A DNA stretch of 64,000 nt from Pristionchus mayeri (Eukaryota; Nematoda; Chromadorea; Rhabditida; Neodiplogasteridae): NCBI GenBank assembly GCA_036245805.1, contig BTRK01000002.1:2662689-2726688 (forward strand). The letters are read 5' to 3'. A program made the position numbers and the translations under genes. Below the pieces are notes generated by a model. That model did no database searches and was not told the DNA's origin. It saw only the letters and a list, made by a program, of their open reading frames with translations. This document shows positions 1-11,739 of the stretch, piece by piece (the first letter of the stretch is position 1; each line of letters starts with the position of its first letter).

Positions 1-3000
1 GTTGCTCGAGTGTTAGCACGGGTGAGGAACCACTCGATCTTCTTCGCGTAGATGGGATTCGGCTGAAATCGGATATTGTCGGGAGAATTAGTAAGCGTAT
101 GGCATGCACTCGTCACCAGATAGGTTCAAATACATGCAATACGCGAAACCAGGAAAGATATGCTGAGCATGTTAACACACGGGCGACTGTATGTATCTAT
201 TAACTTGTGCATTCCATTCTACTTGGCTATCAGGTACCAAATATGGTGTACCAAGAGCACGGACAGTTGAAACCTGTTAGCAAGTACCAAGCGAAGGCCA
301 GATCGTATTCAAATGCTCACGTCAATCACATGCTCGAAGAAGAGCCGTGCGGAAGCCGGATCCGTGGGCGAATGCCGGCAGGGAAACTCGGGATCAGTGC
401 AGAAGTCGCACCAGCGCGTCTTTTTGGCCATCTGAAATGGAATTATGTCCTCAATGTCACAAAATGAGGCAACATTTTAAAAAAATATATAATCGGCCTG
501 TTTAATCTGTCAGAAATGTGCGAGAAAAGTTGCGCAAAAAGTTCACGAACTTCTGAGGTGCGTAAAAACTGTTTCTCTCAAAAAACCGCGCTCTCTCGCT
601 CTTTCTCTAACCACCTCGCTGAAAAGTTCACGAACTTTTCAACGAGCTCGATGAAAAGTTCGTGAACTTTTCAGCAAGGTGGTTAGAGAAACAGCGAGAG
701 AGCGCGGTTTTTTGAGAGAAACAGTCTTTACGCACCTCAGAAGTTCGCGAACTTTTAGCGCAACTTTTCTTGCACATTTCTGACAGATTAAACAGGCCGA
801 ATGTATTCATATTTTAGCATGGCTAAATACCACAAATATAAGATTGAGTTCACAAGAGTATCCCATTTTTTTAAATTTTACCGCTGCCGGATTCACTGCC
901 AGTTGCATGTGAGCGATGTGTTTCTTGCAGAGCCAAGCGTGATTTCCGTTTTTGCGCAGAGCCTGAAATAAAAAGATTTAAACATCTAAATTATAAATAT
1001 TAGATTTTTTTAAATATGACGACACACTTTATTCAATAACAAAATTTAATTCAAGTAAATGTTAAGGCAGCATTTGTGGACGCAACAATCCCTAAAGTTA
1101 CTGTAGCAATGCTCCCGCTAGCATACACTCTCTCGCTCACTCTGATCGACGAGAGAGTGTTTGATTTGTAGAGAGTCAGACGATTCCTCTGAAACTGACC
1201 GCAACGAAAGCTTTGTCGCGCTCGGTCAGCGCGATGATGCGTCTGAGGAAGGCATCGCGCTTCTCCGGAGCTGGAGGTGTGCCCTCGAACTTGTCCGTGA
1301 AATCGCCTGAAAATTGGTTAAAATGCTAAATGGGTCGAAATATCCATACGATTCTCCCTAAATTTATCGCGTCCAAAAATCTACATTAAAGATATCATTA
1401 ATTGAGAAAATATATTGACAACCAAAAAACAATTGCGACCTGTAAAATGCGTTCATGAATGCAAATGTTTACTAACCGCACATATGGCACGTTCTCGACT
1501 GGTTTACGGGCTTGGCGAGATTTTTGAGCTGCAAACGAATATTGTTTTTAACGATTAGACAACTGTAAAAAAATGTAAGTTTCAATTGTATTACCCATGT
1601 AATAAAATGGAGACTTACTGCCAATAGTTGATTCATCATCACCGAATCATCATCGATGCAGCCTTCAGATGTGCTAGAAGTGAGACTGAAAAACAAAATA
1701 ATTTAAATAATTTCTCAAATTTTGCGAGACCGCTGGGATCGTTCTGAACGGCTATTGATGGCACGGTGATAAAAAGCAATAAATACGTTGTTAGAAATGT
1801 AAGACGACCTTACCCTTTCAAGTCTAGCGCCCGCACGTTGATGATCTCAGTGTTCACCGTTCCGCTAGACGTGGGATCCACCTGAGAGGGGTCCTTCAAA
1901 GTACAGTTTTATTGATGCACGCTCTTTGCATTCTATCGATTGTCCACTCCTAATAGTTATCTTTTCATGTGATTTTATTGACTGATGATGGGCTGTGGCT
2001 CGAAACGTCTCAACGCCAGCCGTCTCAACGAAATGCCGATGCGCATTCCCTTCTCCCACACGGCTTTACCAAGATTTTCAAGAAGAAATGTACAGTTGAA
2101 CCGAATCGAGAGTTGGATTGTGGTTTTTTCTCTTCAAAATACTGCCTAGGATTCTAGAATTCCGAGTATATCCAAATTAGCTCACTTTTCTTTTCCTTTT
2201 TGCTGACCCTACTGGTTTATCCGATGGCTCTTCCTTGATCTCCATCATATCATCGTCAATGACCGAATCGTCGTCGAACATTGATCGCGAATTGCTCGGA
2301 CCTACCTGAAAAAATCGCACCTTATCCTACTGTAGAACTTTCAAAGAAGCACTGTTGACACTCTGTGAACCTACTCTCAAAGTTATACTGAAGGGTTCAT
2401 TTTTGGTTATCATCCCTTAGGTTATCCGGCGGTGATCATCCGACCTAGTGCCCTTATCAACGCTATTCTACTCTCTTCTCAAAACAATAGCATTATGTAT
2501 GATCAGTCTGAATAAAGCAAACTATAATGTATCACGATGTATTATAATTTCTGTTTGACGCTTTGTATTATATTTATATAAAAAGGGCACTAGATCGCGG
2601 ATGAGAACTAAGACGTCATACCGCCCGTGATATATCTAAGGCGACATGAATAGTTCTCAACCGACCTAATACCTTAAAATGTATAAAGAGGATATGCTCA
2701 CACCATAACCGCCTCGCCGATTCCACAAACTGCGTCGTCCGGGTGCGGTCCGCGGGGCTTCTTTAATTCGCACCGAAGACACGTGAACTACGCCATTTAT
2801 CGATTCCATGATAGTGTCAAGTGGCGGAGGCGACTGAAAATTCGTCATTGAGATATTTTCAACATTGTTCGATTATAATCATAACTGCTCATGCCGATAA
2901 TAAAACCATTTGTAATGCCATTCATTCATTTCGTATGCCGTATCGAATACCGTTCATTTACCGTATACATGATACATATTTACCGAAATTAATACATTTT

Positions 3001-4979
3001 GTTCTCTACGTTCAAAGCTCACTAATGGTTCAGCATCTGGGGCCTCTTCGAAGTCCGAGAGCGGTTCTTCCTTAACCTCCACTGGGCTCGCTCCAACGTT
3101 CGCATTGTTGAAGAGGGGCTTCGTATCAACGGGCTGTAGGCTGGGCACGAGCATTGCTTGCACGGACTGGCTGGGGGTCTGGAAATTTGTTTAGTTAAAA
3201 ATTCTATTTCAGACCCTATTAAGGGCGTACGATTTATTAAACAGTAAAATTTGAGCATATTTAATAGACAACATATTTGCTGATACAAAATGTGTGTAAC
3301 CTCACCTCTCTCCGAATCGTCCTTGAAGAAGATTCTTTATGCTTGATTCTTGGCAAACTCGATTCCTTATTCTTGAGAAATTCACCCAAAGTTATATCGG
3401 TCGCATCGCTCCTGAATTATTGCAGTTGATTTTTTGAAGCACTTCGGAAATATTGATTAGTCAATTCCAGTCAAGTTCCAACTTAATGTTTGCGAAAATA
3501 TACTAAACATTATCAGAGCATTACTGAGTGATGTGCTCACCCCACTATGTTCTTCGAAGCCTCGTAAGTTCTTGAATTCCGTTTTTGCAGCTCAGCAGCT
3601 TTGATAAGAGAAGAGGCAATTGGATCTTCGGATGCCGGGCAGAACGTCTGAATTATGCATTTTCTCATTATTGAAGGTTAATGATACATGAAACATGCTG
3701 AAATGGGAAAGTTCATCAATTTCTATTTGCCTCTCGTTCTTTCGTTAAAAACACCTAAAAATGCGAAAAGCACATACATCCGCAATTGGCTCCTCGATCG
3801 GTTCCTCCTTGATTTCCCTTCCGCATTCTATCGGAGCCTCTATCTCATCCGCTGGTTCCACCTTCACGACATCGTCGAACGACGATTCGCCAGCCTCGAA
3901 TGCTCCAGCAGTAGCATAGCTCGTGGATGGCTGAAAGGAATGACATTAAAACGAGAAATGTCTCTCAGTAGGTTTAATATTGATCAGCCTATTCTGCGAT
4001 ACGGAACGCATAATGAAAGTCGGTGATAAAGAAGTATTACGACATATCACATTCGATAAATATTTTAAAGGCATGGCATAGAGTATTTTCCTCCGAGTTG
4101 ACTAGAATTGTGATCAGTAAGGGGGTACGGTACCTGTGGGGACGACCCTAAGTCAGAGCTAGCGTCGGAAGCAAATCGATCAGTCAGCAGCCGCTCCAGA
4201 AGGACAGTGAGCGAGTAGCCGAGTTTGATGAGAGGGGACTGGAATTACGTAATTCTTTAAATCGTATATTTTCTACACAAAATTTGCAATTAGTCGCTGC
4301 GACGCACTGCAAGAGTTTGTGGAGAAGTTTGAGGAGGTGATAAATTAATGTGTTGATACTAGGTCGTATGATAACGATGACGTAATGCCGCCATTGATAT
4401 ATCGGCATGACGCAATTTCTCCCAATTTCCATGACCTTTGAAACGTAACCAAATACATAAACTAACCTTCGCATCGCTCGTAGCGTACACGAAGACTCGA
4501 TCGAAAGCGGCCGGCGACAATGTCACCTGCATTTTTAGTTTGTGTTTTACGAATTTTAATTGTGGTTAAGGTTAAGGTTAAGGTAGTCAAGGTATAATTT
4601 GGCACAGAGCCAATTTCCGATTACCGTATCCAACTCGATGCAGTCTATCGCTTCCAATGCGATCGCTGCGAGATCCCGCAGCAGTTTATTCTCCATGGTA
4701 GGTCGACATTGCTAAAATATGTGTTTTGTTTTCATGAGGCAACATGAACAATACAAAGAAATATATTTGTTCGAAAATGGTCAATATTGCCGTTGGGTCT
4801 TTGCTATTTTGGACTTATAACAATAGTTGTTTCCGAGAAAAAAAACTGTTCTGAAAGCTAATTGTATGAAAGAAGTTGCTCACGGTATGCTTGAGTTTCT
4901 GGTAGACGTCATTCGCGCAGTCATAGGCGATTCGCAGCTCAGCATCCTGCGTCGAGTCCACATCTCGAAGGGTGCCCAT
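1..4979 (-). CDS. THAP-like C2CH protein with SUMO-motif repeats (distal gene of pair, 3' end off window)
   Basis: Not identified to a named gene. The start ATG (4979-4977) lies 5 nt after a TTTTCAG acceptor, as in a trans-spliced message. Main exons read in order: 4882-4984, 4625-4711, 4466-4528, 4133-4240, 3778-3931, 3540-3647, 3304-3410, 3022-3177, 2700-2832, 2186-2307, 1814-1878, 1621-1684, 1477-1528, 1200-1306, 882-962, 321-431, 1-62. The first exons give a helical, Leu-rich part. The middle is acidic with psi-K-x-E motifs (VKVEP, IKEEP, VKEEP, IKEEP), typical sumoylation sites of nuclear regulators. Exons 1477 to 882 form one THAP-like zinc motif: CHMC, then RDAFLRRIIALTERDKAF, then CKKH. 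A second starts with CDFC at 321-431 and continues into 1-62. Nuclear, DNA or chromatin binding is inferred from the family (THAP-like C2CH, as in HIM-17/LIN-15B). Some exon borders are uncertain. Confidence 0.72.
494..799. repeat. 306-bp near-perfect hairpin (MITE-like)
   Basis: The left arm (494-642) and right arm (651-799) are reverse complements. The ends read CGGCCTGTTTAATCTGTCAG and its complement, with AAT on both outer sides as a possible 3-bp target duplication. It carries AAAAGTTCGTGAACTTTT palindromes. It lies between exons 321-431 and 882-962 of the minus-strand THAP-like gene, so it is intronic. No coding content. Confidence 0.85.
1108..1185. repeat. GAGAGAG-core hairpin MITE
   Basis: Hairpin with CACTCTCTCGCTCACTCTGA against CGACGAGAGAGTGT and a terminal GAGAGTCAGACGATTCCT block. 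Related copies are at 58288-58345, 59888-60012 and 61148-61253. It sits in the intron just downstream of the exon ending at 1200. Confidence 0.65.
2329..2448. repeat. MITE family 2, left-truncated copy
   Basis: It carries GTAGAACTTTC followed by GGTTAT..CCGGCGGTGATCATCCGACCTAGTGCC. The complete copy is at 20360-20512. It lies in an intron of the THAP-like gene. Confidence 0.6.
2587..2668. repeat. MITE family 1 (GACGTCA core)
   Basis: An 82-bp copy with ends GCACTAG..CGGATGAGAACT and TTCTCAACCGACCTA and an internal GACGTCATACCGC. It is intronic. Other copies are at 26844, 38802, 60796 and 62640. Confidence 0.75.
4357..4430. repeat. MITE family 1, degenerate copy
   Basis: It starts ACTAGGTCGTATGATAACGATGACGTAATGCCGC and decays on its right side. 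It is intronic in the THAP-like gene (between exons 4133-4240 and 4466-4528). Confidence 0.5.
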
Positions 4980-5195
4980 AATTCCTGAAAACTAATTAGT
5001 AAATACTAATTAGTGCTATTAATTAGTAACTAATTAGTAATAGTTGAGGTACATCCATCGACTCGAACGATGTGGTTTAAACAACATGCAAAAAACAGTT
5101 GGAAATACTTTATACAGAAATAATAACGATGCCCTAACAGCCGGGAGACGAGAAACCGGTAATTTCTTTTGGTTTTAAAGTTCAAAGTTCAAAGA
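4980..5195 (-). promoter_or_regulatory. Intercistronic spacer with trans-splice-type acceptor
   Basis: This stretch separates the stop codon of the upstream THAP-like gene (5196-5198) from the start of the downstream one. It ends in a TTTTCAG acceptor 5 nt before ATG, and its last third is an ATTAGT/ACTAAT-rich repeat. The spacing and lone acceptor fit an operon processed by a second spliced leader. I see no clear AATAAA in it, so the operon call is an inference. Confidence 0.5.
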
Positions 5196-8100
5196 TCATT
5201 GCGAAGTTCCTGCCACGTGTTGCTCCTCCTTAACAACCGCGTCTGGTTTCACCGAACTGTCAAATAGGGGCGGAGACTGATTGAGAAGGGGCGGAGCGTG
5301 CTCGGCAAGCTTCCTCACTTTACAGACAGTTTTAGGAACCACCTAAAATTGTGTAATTTCCAGCGAGTATTGACTGTTTTGTCTGCTTTACAGAAAGAAT
5401 TTGGCTTATAGACCTTGCTTGTTTATTTTCGAATATTGATATATCGATTTTTAAAAATAAATTAGATTATTTTACATGCACTTGCGGTTTCCTCAGTATG
5501 CTCGGTCGGCCTGAGATCAGTTCGGGGACCTGCAATGGTTTCGTTTATTCATTAATTTGTTAAAGAAAACATCACTAAATACAAACGGTCTTTTCATTAT
5601 CTAAACTCCTACATGCCGGGAGGGCGTAGAATTACGAAATGGTGACTTACAGGCACTGCCCTTCGCACAATGTACGGGCTGTTGATTCGCTGCTTCACCA
5701 GTCTATCCGTTGCCTTGACCAGGTTGAACGCGGGCTGAGCAGGAGCGTCGGTGGCCGGTCGTTTCTGAACAGACACACATGGAATTAATATTATCCCAAC
5801 ACTAGATACACACCCGATAATATCAGCATTGAACACACAAATAACGGTTCGTACTTTGATACACTTATCAGTACAACTCCACTTAGCAGCACGCTCGTGA
5901 CAACTCCCTCGTACCCACCCCCCCCCCCCCCAAATTAGTTAGTGAAGAGGCTCACCTTTGAAAATGGCATGTTGTTTGGTATTTTCTTCACTGCTGGCTC
6001 TCCAAACACTGGCTGTTTCTTCTGCTCCTCCGGCTTGGGAATATGCCTGCGGCAGATGTTTAGACGGACCTTCAATTAAGGATTTATCGTTGATATACGA
6101 TATACGCGGTAGATTCTCATCTTTACTATATATACATAGTTCTCTACTATTCACCCATATATGGTGCTGTTATGATTGAATTTGTCTAGTGTCATTGAAA
6201 GATATGAACAAGTCCGCATAAACACACCTCATCCTCTATAGATTTATCCATTATTAACGTCGCTGCGTGTGAAATCTGAAAAAAAAGTTGTAAAATATAA
6301 AACATTTTTGCTTACATTGATGAGTTTTCTGAAGAAACTGTCTGCTATGTTCATATTTTTAGGCGAGAGAATTGACGGATGCTCGGGCGTAACACACAGA
6401 TCACATCTCGGTCCCGTCATAGGTTTCTGAAAGCTCTTGTTTATAATTTGTGTAATTTGATATGCACAATTACTGCAAAGTACGGATCTTTGCATACTTT
6501 TCCAGCTGAATCTTCGACCAATATCCGATGTTTTCGTAGATTTGAGTACCACATAGGTATTTATTAGTATATATTTTAAAGTTACTCATACAAATATATA
6601 ATTTGTAATAAACACTTACATTGCTATTATTCTTTAGCACTTTTACAATTCCCGTCGCATAGTTCGCATTGAGCACATCTCGATTGTATTTGGGCTTGAA
6701 CGAGGTGGGAACGGCACACGCCTAGAATTTACATATTTTTTCATAATAAAGTAATTGTATATGAATGTTTAATTAGGATTAACTACCTATGTTAGCTACC
6801 TAACGTAACGTCACTTCATTTTTGATAATGTTGAAAAATACAAAATAAGAATAAGAAGTTCATGATGCACGCTTGCCTGTTGCATTTTCCGCTCTCGCTC
6901 AACCTCCTGCGGGTCATTGACGAGGTACTGAAACAATTCTGATTATCCGTATTTGTTTTGTGCTACTCAGCAATCATCATCATGCCTCTTTTGTTCCACT
7001 GAATTATGAGTGTGAGATGTTTCATATTTATTAAGTTTATCACCAACTCGTCAACTCACGTCAGCATGGTGATGAGCGCAGAAGTAGGCTTGCGTGCTAA
7101 TATGTTCTCTTAGTTCCTGAAATTAGAAGCTAAGTGCGCAAAAACAAACGAAAAAAATGTTTTGTGCACTGATCGGATGCTAACGTGTGCCCATAAACTA
7201 AAATATACGCTCCTGCAGTATTTCGCAATAAAGAATTTGCATAATTTTATTATCACATAAACCCACCCTCAGTATCTTCCGTTCGACATCCGAGTGCGCA
7301 ATGATGTCCCTCAGGAAGTTATCGCGTTGGATGTGATTCATCGGTGCTGGTATCCACTGGTACGTCTTCGCCTTGCACAGATTGCACGTTTTATGTACAA
7401 CTTTCGGCTGTGCATTGATGGCCTGAAAACAAACTTAAATTAGTTAAAAAGTTGACATGATTTTAAATCTTGAATCGTTGAAGCTTCTTTGAGGCTTAGC
7501 TAATAAATATAATACCTAACTCTACAGTTGTCATGTAAATGGATTATTGAAGCGAATTGAATTAATAAACTTTTACCCTTGAAGAAGTATCCTTCGGCGG
7601 GCTAGTCAGTATGGGCACTAGGATGTGGTTGCCGGTCGAATCAGCAGACCCGATTGGCGCAAGTCCGTCCCTGAAGCGTTCAGTTCGAAGATTCATCTAA
7701 TCGACTCTCTCCTATTTACATACTCTCTCGCTTCATAGCCTACCAATAAGACCTCACAATGAGGCCAGTCAGATATTGATACAATAGCTCATGATGACAA
7801 TTTTGGAAGAATGATGCGCATTTCAAAATGTTAAATCGGAAAAAGGTGAGTAATTTGGCACTCATTTACGGCATTGACAAAAATAATAGCGGTAGAAGAT
7901 TAAGCACTGTAACTTACCGATTCACCCTGATCGATCCCGTCACTGCCACTCGTTTCACTGGTGATCGGGGAACGGGAGTTTCCTGAACAATATGTTTGCA
8001 CGATGTAAAAAAGTCTTCACTATTTTCTCCGAGGGCAGCTCATAATCAATTGTTCCATTATTTATTTCAAATATATTTATCACCCACAATCGGCAATTCC

Positions 8101-10172
8101 TGTGGAGTGCCGATGGTCCGCGGTCGAGAATCTCCTGTTGTGTAGCAGAACATCTGGAAAAGTAAATGTTCAGATCATTTTCGATACGCGCTGATTGTCA
8201 ATCCCAGCCAAATGTATCCTAGCAGTGTTGAGTTGTCCAATACTCAAGCTTACATATTTTCGAAAACTATGATGTGATTTTTAACATAAGATACACTCAC
8301 ATCTGCCTCGGGCTCCAGCTTGACATCGGCATACTCTTCATCAATCGGTTCCTCCTTGATCTCCATCGGCTCCTGTTTAATTTCGTCCTTCATCGGTGCC
8401 GTGGAATTAGGAGGGGCTGTAATGACACTCGTACATCTAATAGTGAGATGTCCTGCATATTCCAATTTTTGCAGTGACTATGGCGTGCTCATGCAAGTAC
8501 GTCCTCGGCACTACTTCCTTTACAAATTTTTAGAAAAATAAAGATACAAAATGGTTCGAGAATATCACTCACTTTCGGAAGTGAACAGCTCTCTGGACGG
8601 TCCGGGAGTTGCATCTGGAAATCATCCCGTAATTCTCTATCTAATGCGGATTTTAGATCAAGGATCTAACAATGTCACACCTTGATAATGAGTATGAGCA
8701 GGTCCCTGTGTAGGAATGCGGCGTTGATGTGGCGGCCCAAGCCCGTGTTGATATCGGCCCTCGTTCGAGAGTGTGCTGACCTGAAATAATTATGTTATAA
8801 TCCCATTTATCACCCCGACAGCGCTTGTTCCATGTGTACTGGACTAATTACGATGCAATTAGGCTATCAATTTAAAGGAAAACGAACAAATAGAGAAGTG
8901 ATGCGTATCTCAGTCATTCATTGGATCCACTATGGGACGATAATTCGTTATGATTTTCGCCAACATATCATATCTCTCGTGTGCACAAGATGTAATGGCG
9001 AAAGTGCTCAAAGTATTCAAACCATGAGTGTAGCCTAAACGTGATATGCAGGGTACCGCGAGTGCGCGTGGCTCAGGGAAAAGGGGAGGGAACACGGGAA
9101 ATAGAGAGAGTGAGAGATAATGAGAAAGAAAAGAATGGAGAGAACGGCAGAGACGCATAGGATGGCTAGAGAAGCAGAGATAGACAGACACATGAGTGAG
9201 CGGAGTATCTCTTGCGAAAGGTCAGTAAGGAAAACACGAAAACTGTATTTGAATTCGATGAAACACAGCCTAACGCGGATCTCTGAGCAATGGCTGCATG
9301 CCATTTTCCACAGTTTACGAACGCTTTTTGCAAGTATGTCAAGGTGTTCTAGGTTGAGTTTCACAACAAATCAGATTGGCTTACCAGCATTCTGTTCGCC
9401 ATCTCTCCATCCCTGATACGAGCAGTGAACAAAACGATGAGTGCGCCCATCGCGTCCTCTAATCGACGACAAGCTGCCTGAATTATCGTAGTTTGCTTCG
9501 AAGCAGCGATGATAGTGAGAGTACTATTCAGGTTCGAGCTATTGGAGGATCATAAACAAAATCATTAAGCACTACGCTTGCAGCGGAGGTACTCGTCAAT
9601 GCTATGCAATACTTCCGAGCGTATACTAATGTCAAGGAGACTGCATTTTAGTAGCCAAATTTGTCAAAAAAATCGAAATATATATGAATACTCACAACAG
9701 CGTTCTCCTGCACGTATCGTATCGACTTCCCTCCTTGTCGTTGCGTCCACGCGATACTCCACTTCGAGTAGACTGCATCCGACAGGCTGACCAGTCGCTC
9801 GGCCACTCTGAAAATAAGTTTATAAATTTAAATTTGTGATTTATGAAATGATAATGCTACGAATTTTGAAACAAAGCTTTATATCTGGACTTTAGGTCGG
9901 CAAATTCGGTAAGCAAAGCACCATAAGACTAGTCAAATAGACACTGATCTCAAAAAGACTAAAGTGTGAGGGTTTTGCGTCGTTAACTGATCGATACAAA
10001 GCAAACAAAGTGGAAAAGGCTAAATATTGTTTTAAAAAAAGATTTTAAAAAAATAAACTCACTGTGCGATCTCATCGCCTATCAAGCCGTGCACCTCGTA
10101 ATTGGCGGATTTAGCAGCGGTTATGGCCTGATGGAACCTGTCCATAACCTCAGAGCACTGATTGCTCTGCAT
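5196..10172 (-). CDS. THAP-like C2CH protein with SUMO-motif repeats (proximal gene of pair)
   Basis: Not identified to a named gene. The start ATG (10172-10170) is 2 nt after a TTTGCAG acceptor; the stop TGA is at 5198-5196. Exons read in order: 10060-10172, 9695-9807, 9385-9478, 8680-8781, 8573-8616, 8300-8416, 8084-8154, 7917-7982, 7577-7670, 7266-7421, 7058-7118, 6887-6928, 6621-6722, 6317-6426, 6228-6275, 5957-6050, 5651-5766, 5484-5530, 5196-5343. The N-terminus is helical. Exon 8300-8416 is acidic with IKQEP, IKEEP and VKLEP. Exons 7266-7421 and 7058-7118 form a THAP-like zinc motif: CNLC, then NFLRDIIAHSDVERK, then CAHHH. A second half-motif begins CDLC in exon 6317-6426 but I find no matching C-x2-H after it. 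The C-terminal part is basic and Pro-rich, ending in VVKEEQ. Nuclear DNA or chromatin binding is inferred. Exon 6887-6928 would use a GC donor. Confidence 0.72.
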
Positions 10173-10174
10173 TT

Positions 10175-11570
10175 CTGCAAAGATTGCCACATTCTATCAT
10201 TAAAACATTAACAAACTCCTCAAAACAGCAAAACATAAACAAGTACGCGCTCGAGAGTGTGGGGGGTGCGGGCGGGCCGCCGAGGTTTCCCAATAATTGG
10301 CGTGTGCTCACTAGCGGACTCGGAAAATGCGCGTGGTGTTGTGGCAGACGGGAAAGGAAAAGAGGGAAGAAAGGAGGGAGAGGAGAGGACGAGAGTGACA
10401 TTGTAGGCAGTATAGGCAGAGAATGAATGGTTGGTAGCAGATACGTTAAAGAGCGTACATTGATAACAAGAAGCCTACAGATTACTTGAAGGTTGCCGTT
10501 GCTTAGCAATTGGATGTGGTGATGAGTGGGGACAGGGATAAAAATGCAGGGAGCTATGTAGTAATCTTGAGGTTGTTATCTGAGGAGCATTATTCCCAAG
10601 ATAAAGCATGAGAGTGAGGGGAATAGGGAGGAAGATGATAATATAGACAGACAATTTGCGCTAGGGTCGTTAGTAGAAACCGTATGTTGTAGCACAGCTC
10701 GTCGGAAGCAATGCCTCTGATAGGAGGGATCCGATCGTAAGCAGTAAATGTTAACGGCGAGAAAAGAGTACTCTTTATGGTTCCCCCTGGCATACCCCTG
10801 GCATGTACCTGAGTGTTTCCAGGTAGAGCGAGTTTGGTCATTTAACACTCTGGCACTGCTAACTGTGCTTGAAAAGGGAATAATATTCCGGAAAACATTT
10901 AACTGCACGGCACAAAGATCGTCTCAAAATACAATTGAAGCATATTGTTGAACAAGTGTTTGAAATACTCGTGAAGAAATTTTGTAGGATGAGCGCTCAC
11001 TGCTGATATGATATAGTGATTGAAACACTATTCCTTGAGCTCTCAACTAATTTGTAGTATTCTGTACCTAATGACATGGTGCCGATTCAAGTTCGAGAGG
11101 ATGAAACGCATTGGATTCAGCAACACTGCCTTCTTTGCAGCACTCATCGGAATCGGAAATATGAAAGTAGTCGCTTTTTGCGTCGATAAAATGAGAACAT
11201 ACAATATCTACATGCGATGTAACGTATGATGTTGAGCAGTCATTTTTTTCAGAAATTGATGTAATGGATGTATTCAGCGATTCTGGTTAGGGGGTAAGGT
11301 AATCAAGAATATATTATATGCCCAATTGGAAGAAATTTATACTATATTTCTCCGCTAACACGACCTACCCAATCTATTGGCAGCCAGTGGTGAAGAGCTA
11401 CTTATGAATAATTGTAGTATTTTTTTAAAAATAATGTTTACATTATCTTTTTCTGAAAAGTCAGTTCGCGATTGGCGAACTTAATGGATAAGGTAAATTG
11501 TTGCCGCCTCATCCAATCAATAATTGATCTCCGTATGATGACGTGGTGTAGATTATACTAAACTTCAATT
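10175..11570. other. Intergenic region without a recognised gene
   Basis: This separates the minus-strand THAP-like gene from lectin-like copy A. It holds a purine-rich tract (10330-10440) and scattered inverted fragments. I find no exon that matches any other gene in the window. Open frames here lack splice and codon support. Confidence 0.5.
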
Positions 11571-11654
11571 ATCTCGAACAAAGTGATTGGTCTCTTCAGT
11601 AATCTCCACTGTCTCGTTCATCAATTTCAATTCCACCATTTGCATCTGTCCTCT

Positions 11655-11706
11655 TCCCTCTCTCCTCCTCCTCCTCCTCCTCCTCCTCCTCCTCCTCCTC
11701 CTCCAT
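11655..11706. repeat. (CTC)n microsatellite in lectin copy A leader
   Basis: An uninterrupted run of CTC/TCC about 34 bp before the ATG at 11740. Equivalent tracts precede the start of copies B (20970-21035), C (38394-38480) and D (54258-54330). Confidence 0.85.
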
Positions 11707-11739
11707 TTTCCATTCATTCAATCGTCGTCCTCTCCTCCG

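Noticed and set aside
207..467. An 86-codon plus-strand frame
   Set aside because: It is the antisense of the CDFC THAP-like exon (321-431), which has proper splice borders on the minus strand.
1185..1306. A MITE-derived stop codon ending the left-edge THAP-like gene
   Set aside because: I first read the exon through to a TGA within the MITE, but a GTCAGT donor at 1199-1194 and a matching downstream exon (882-962, CKKH) show the MITE is intronic.
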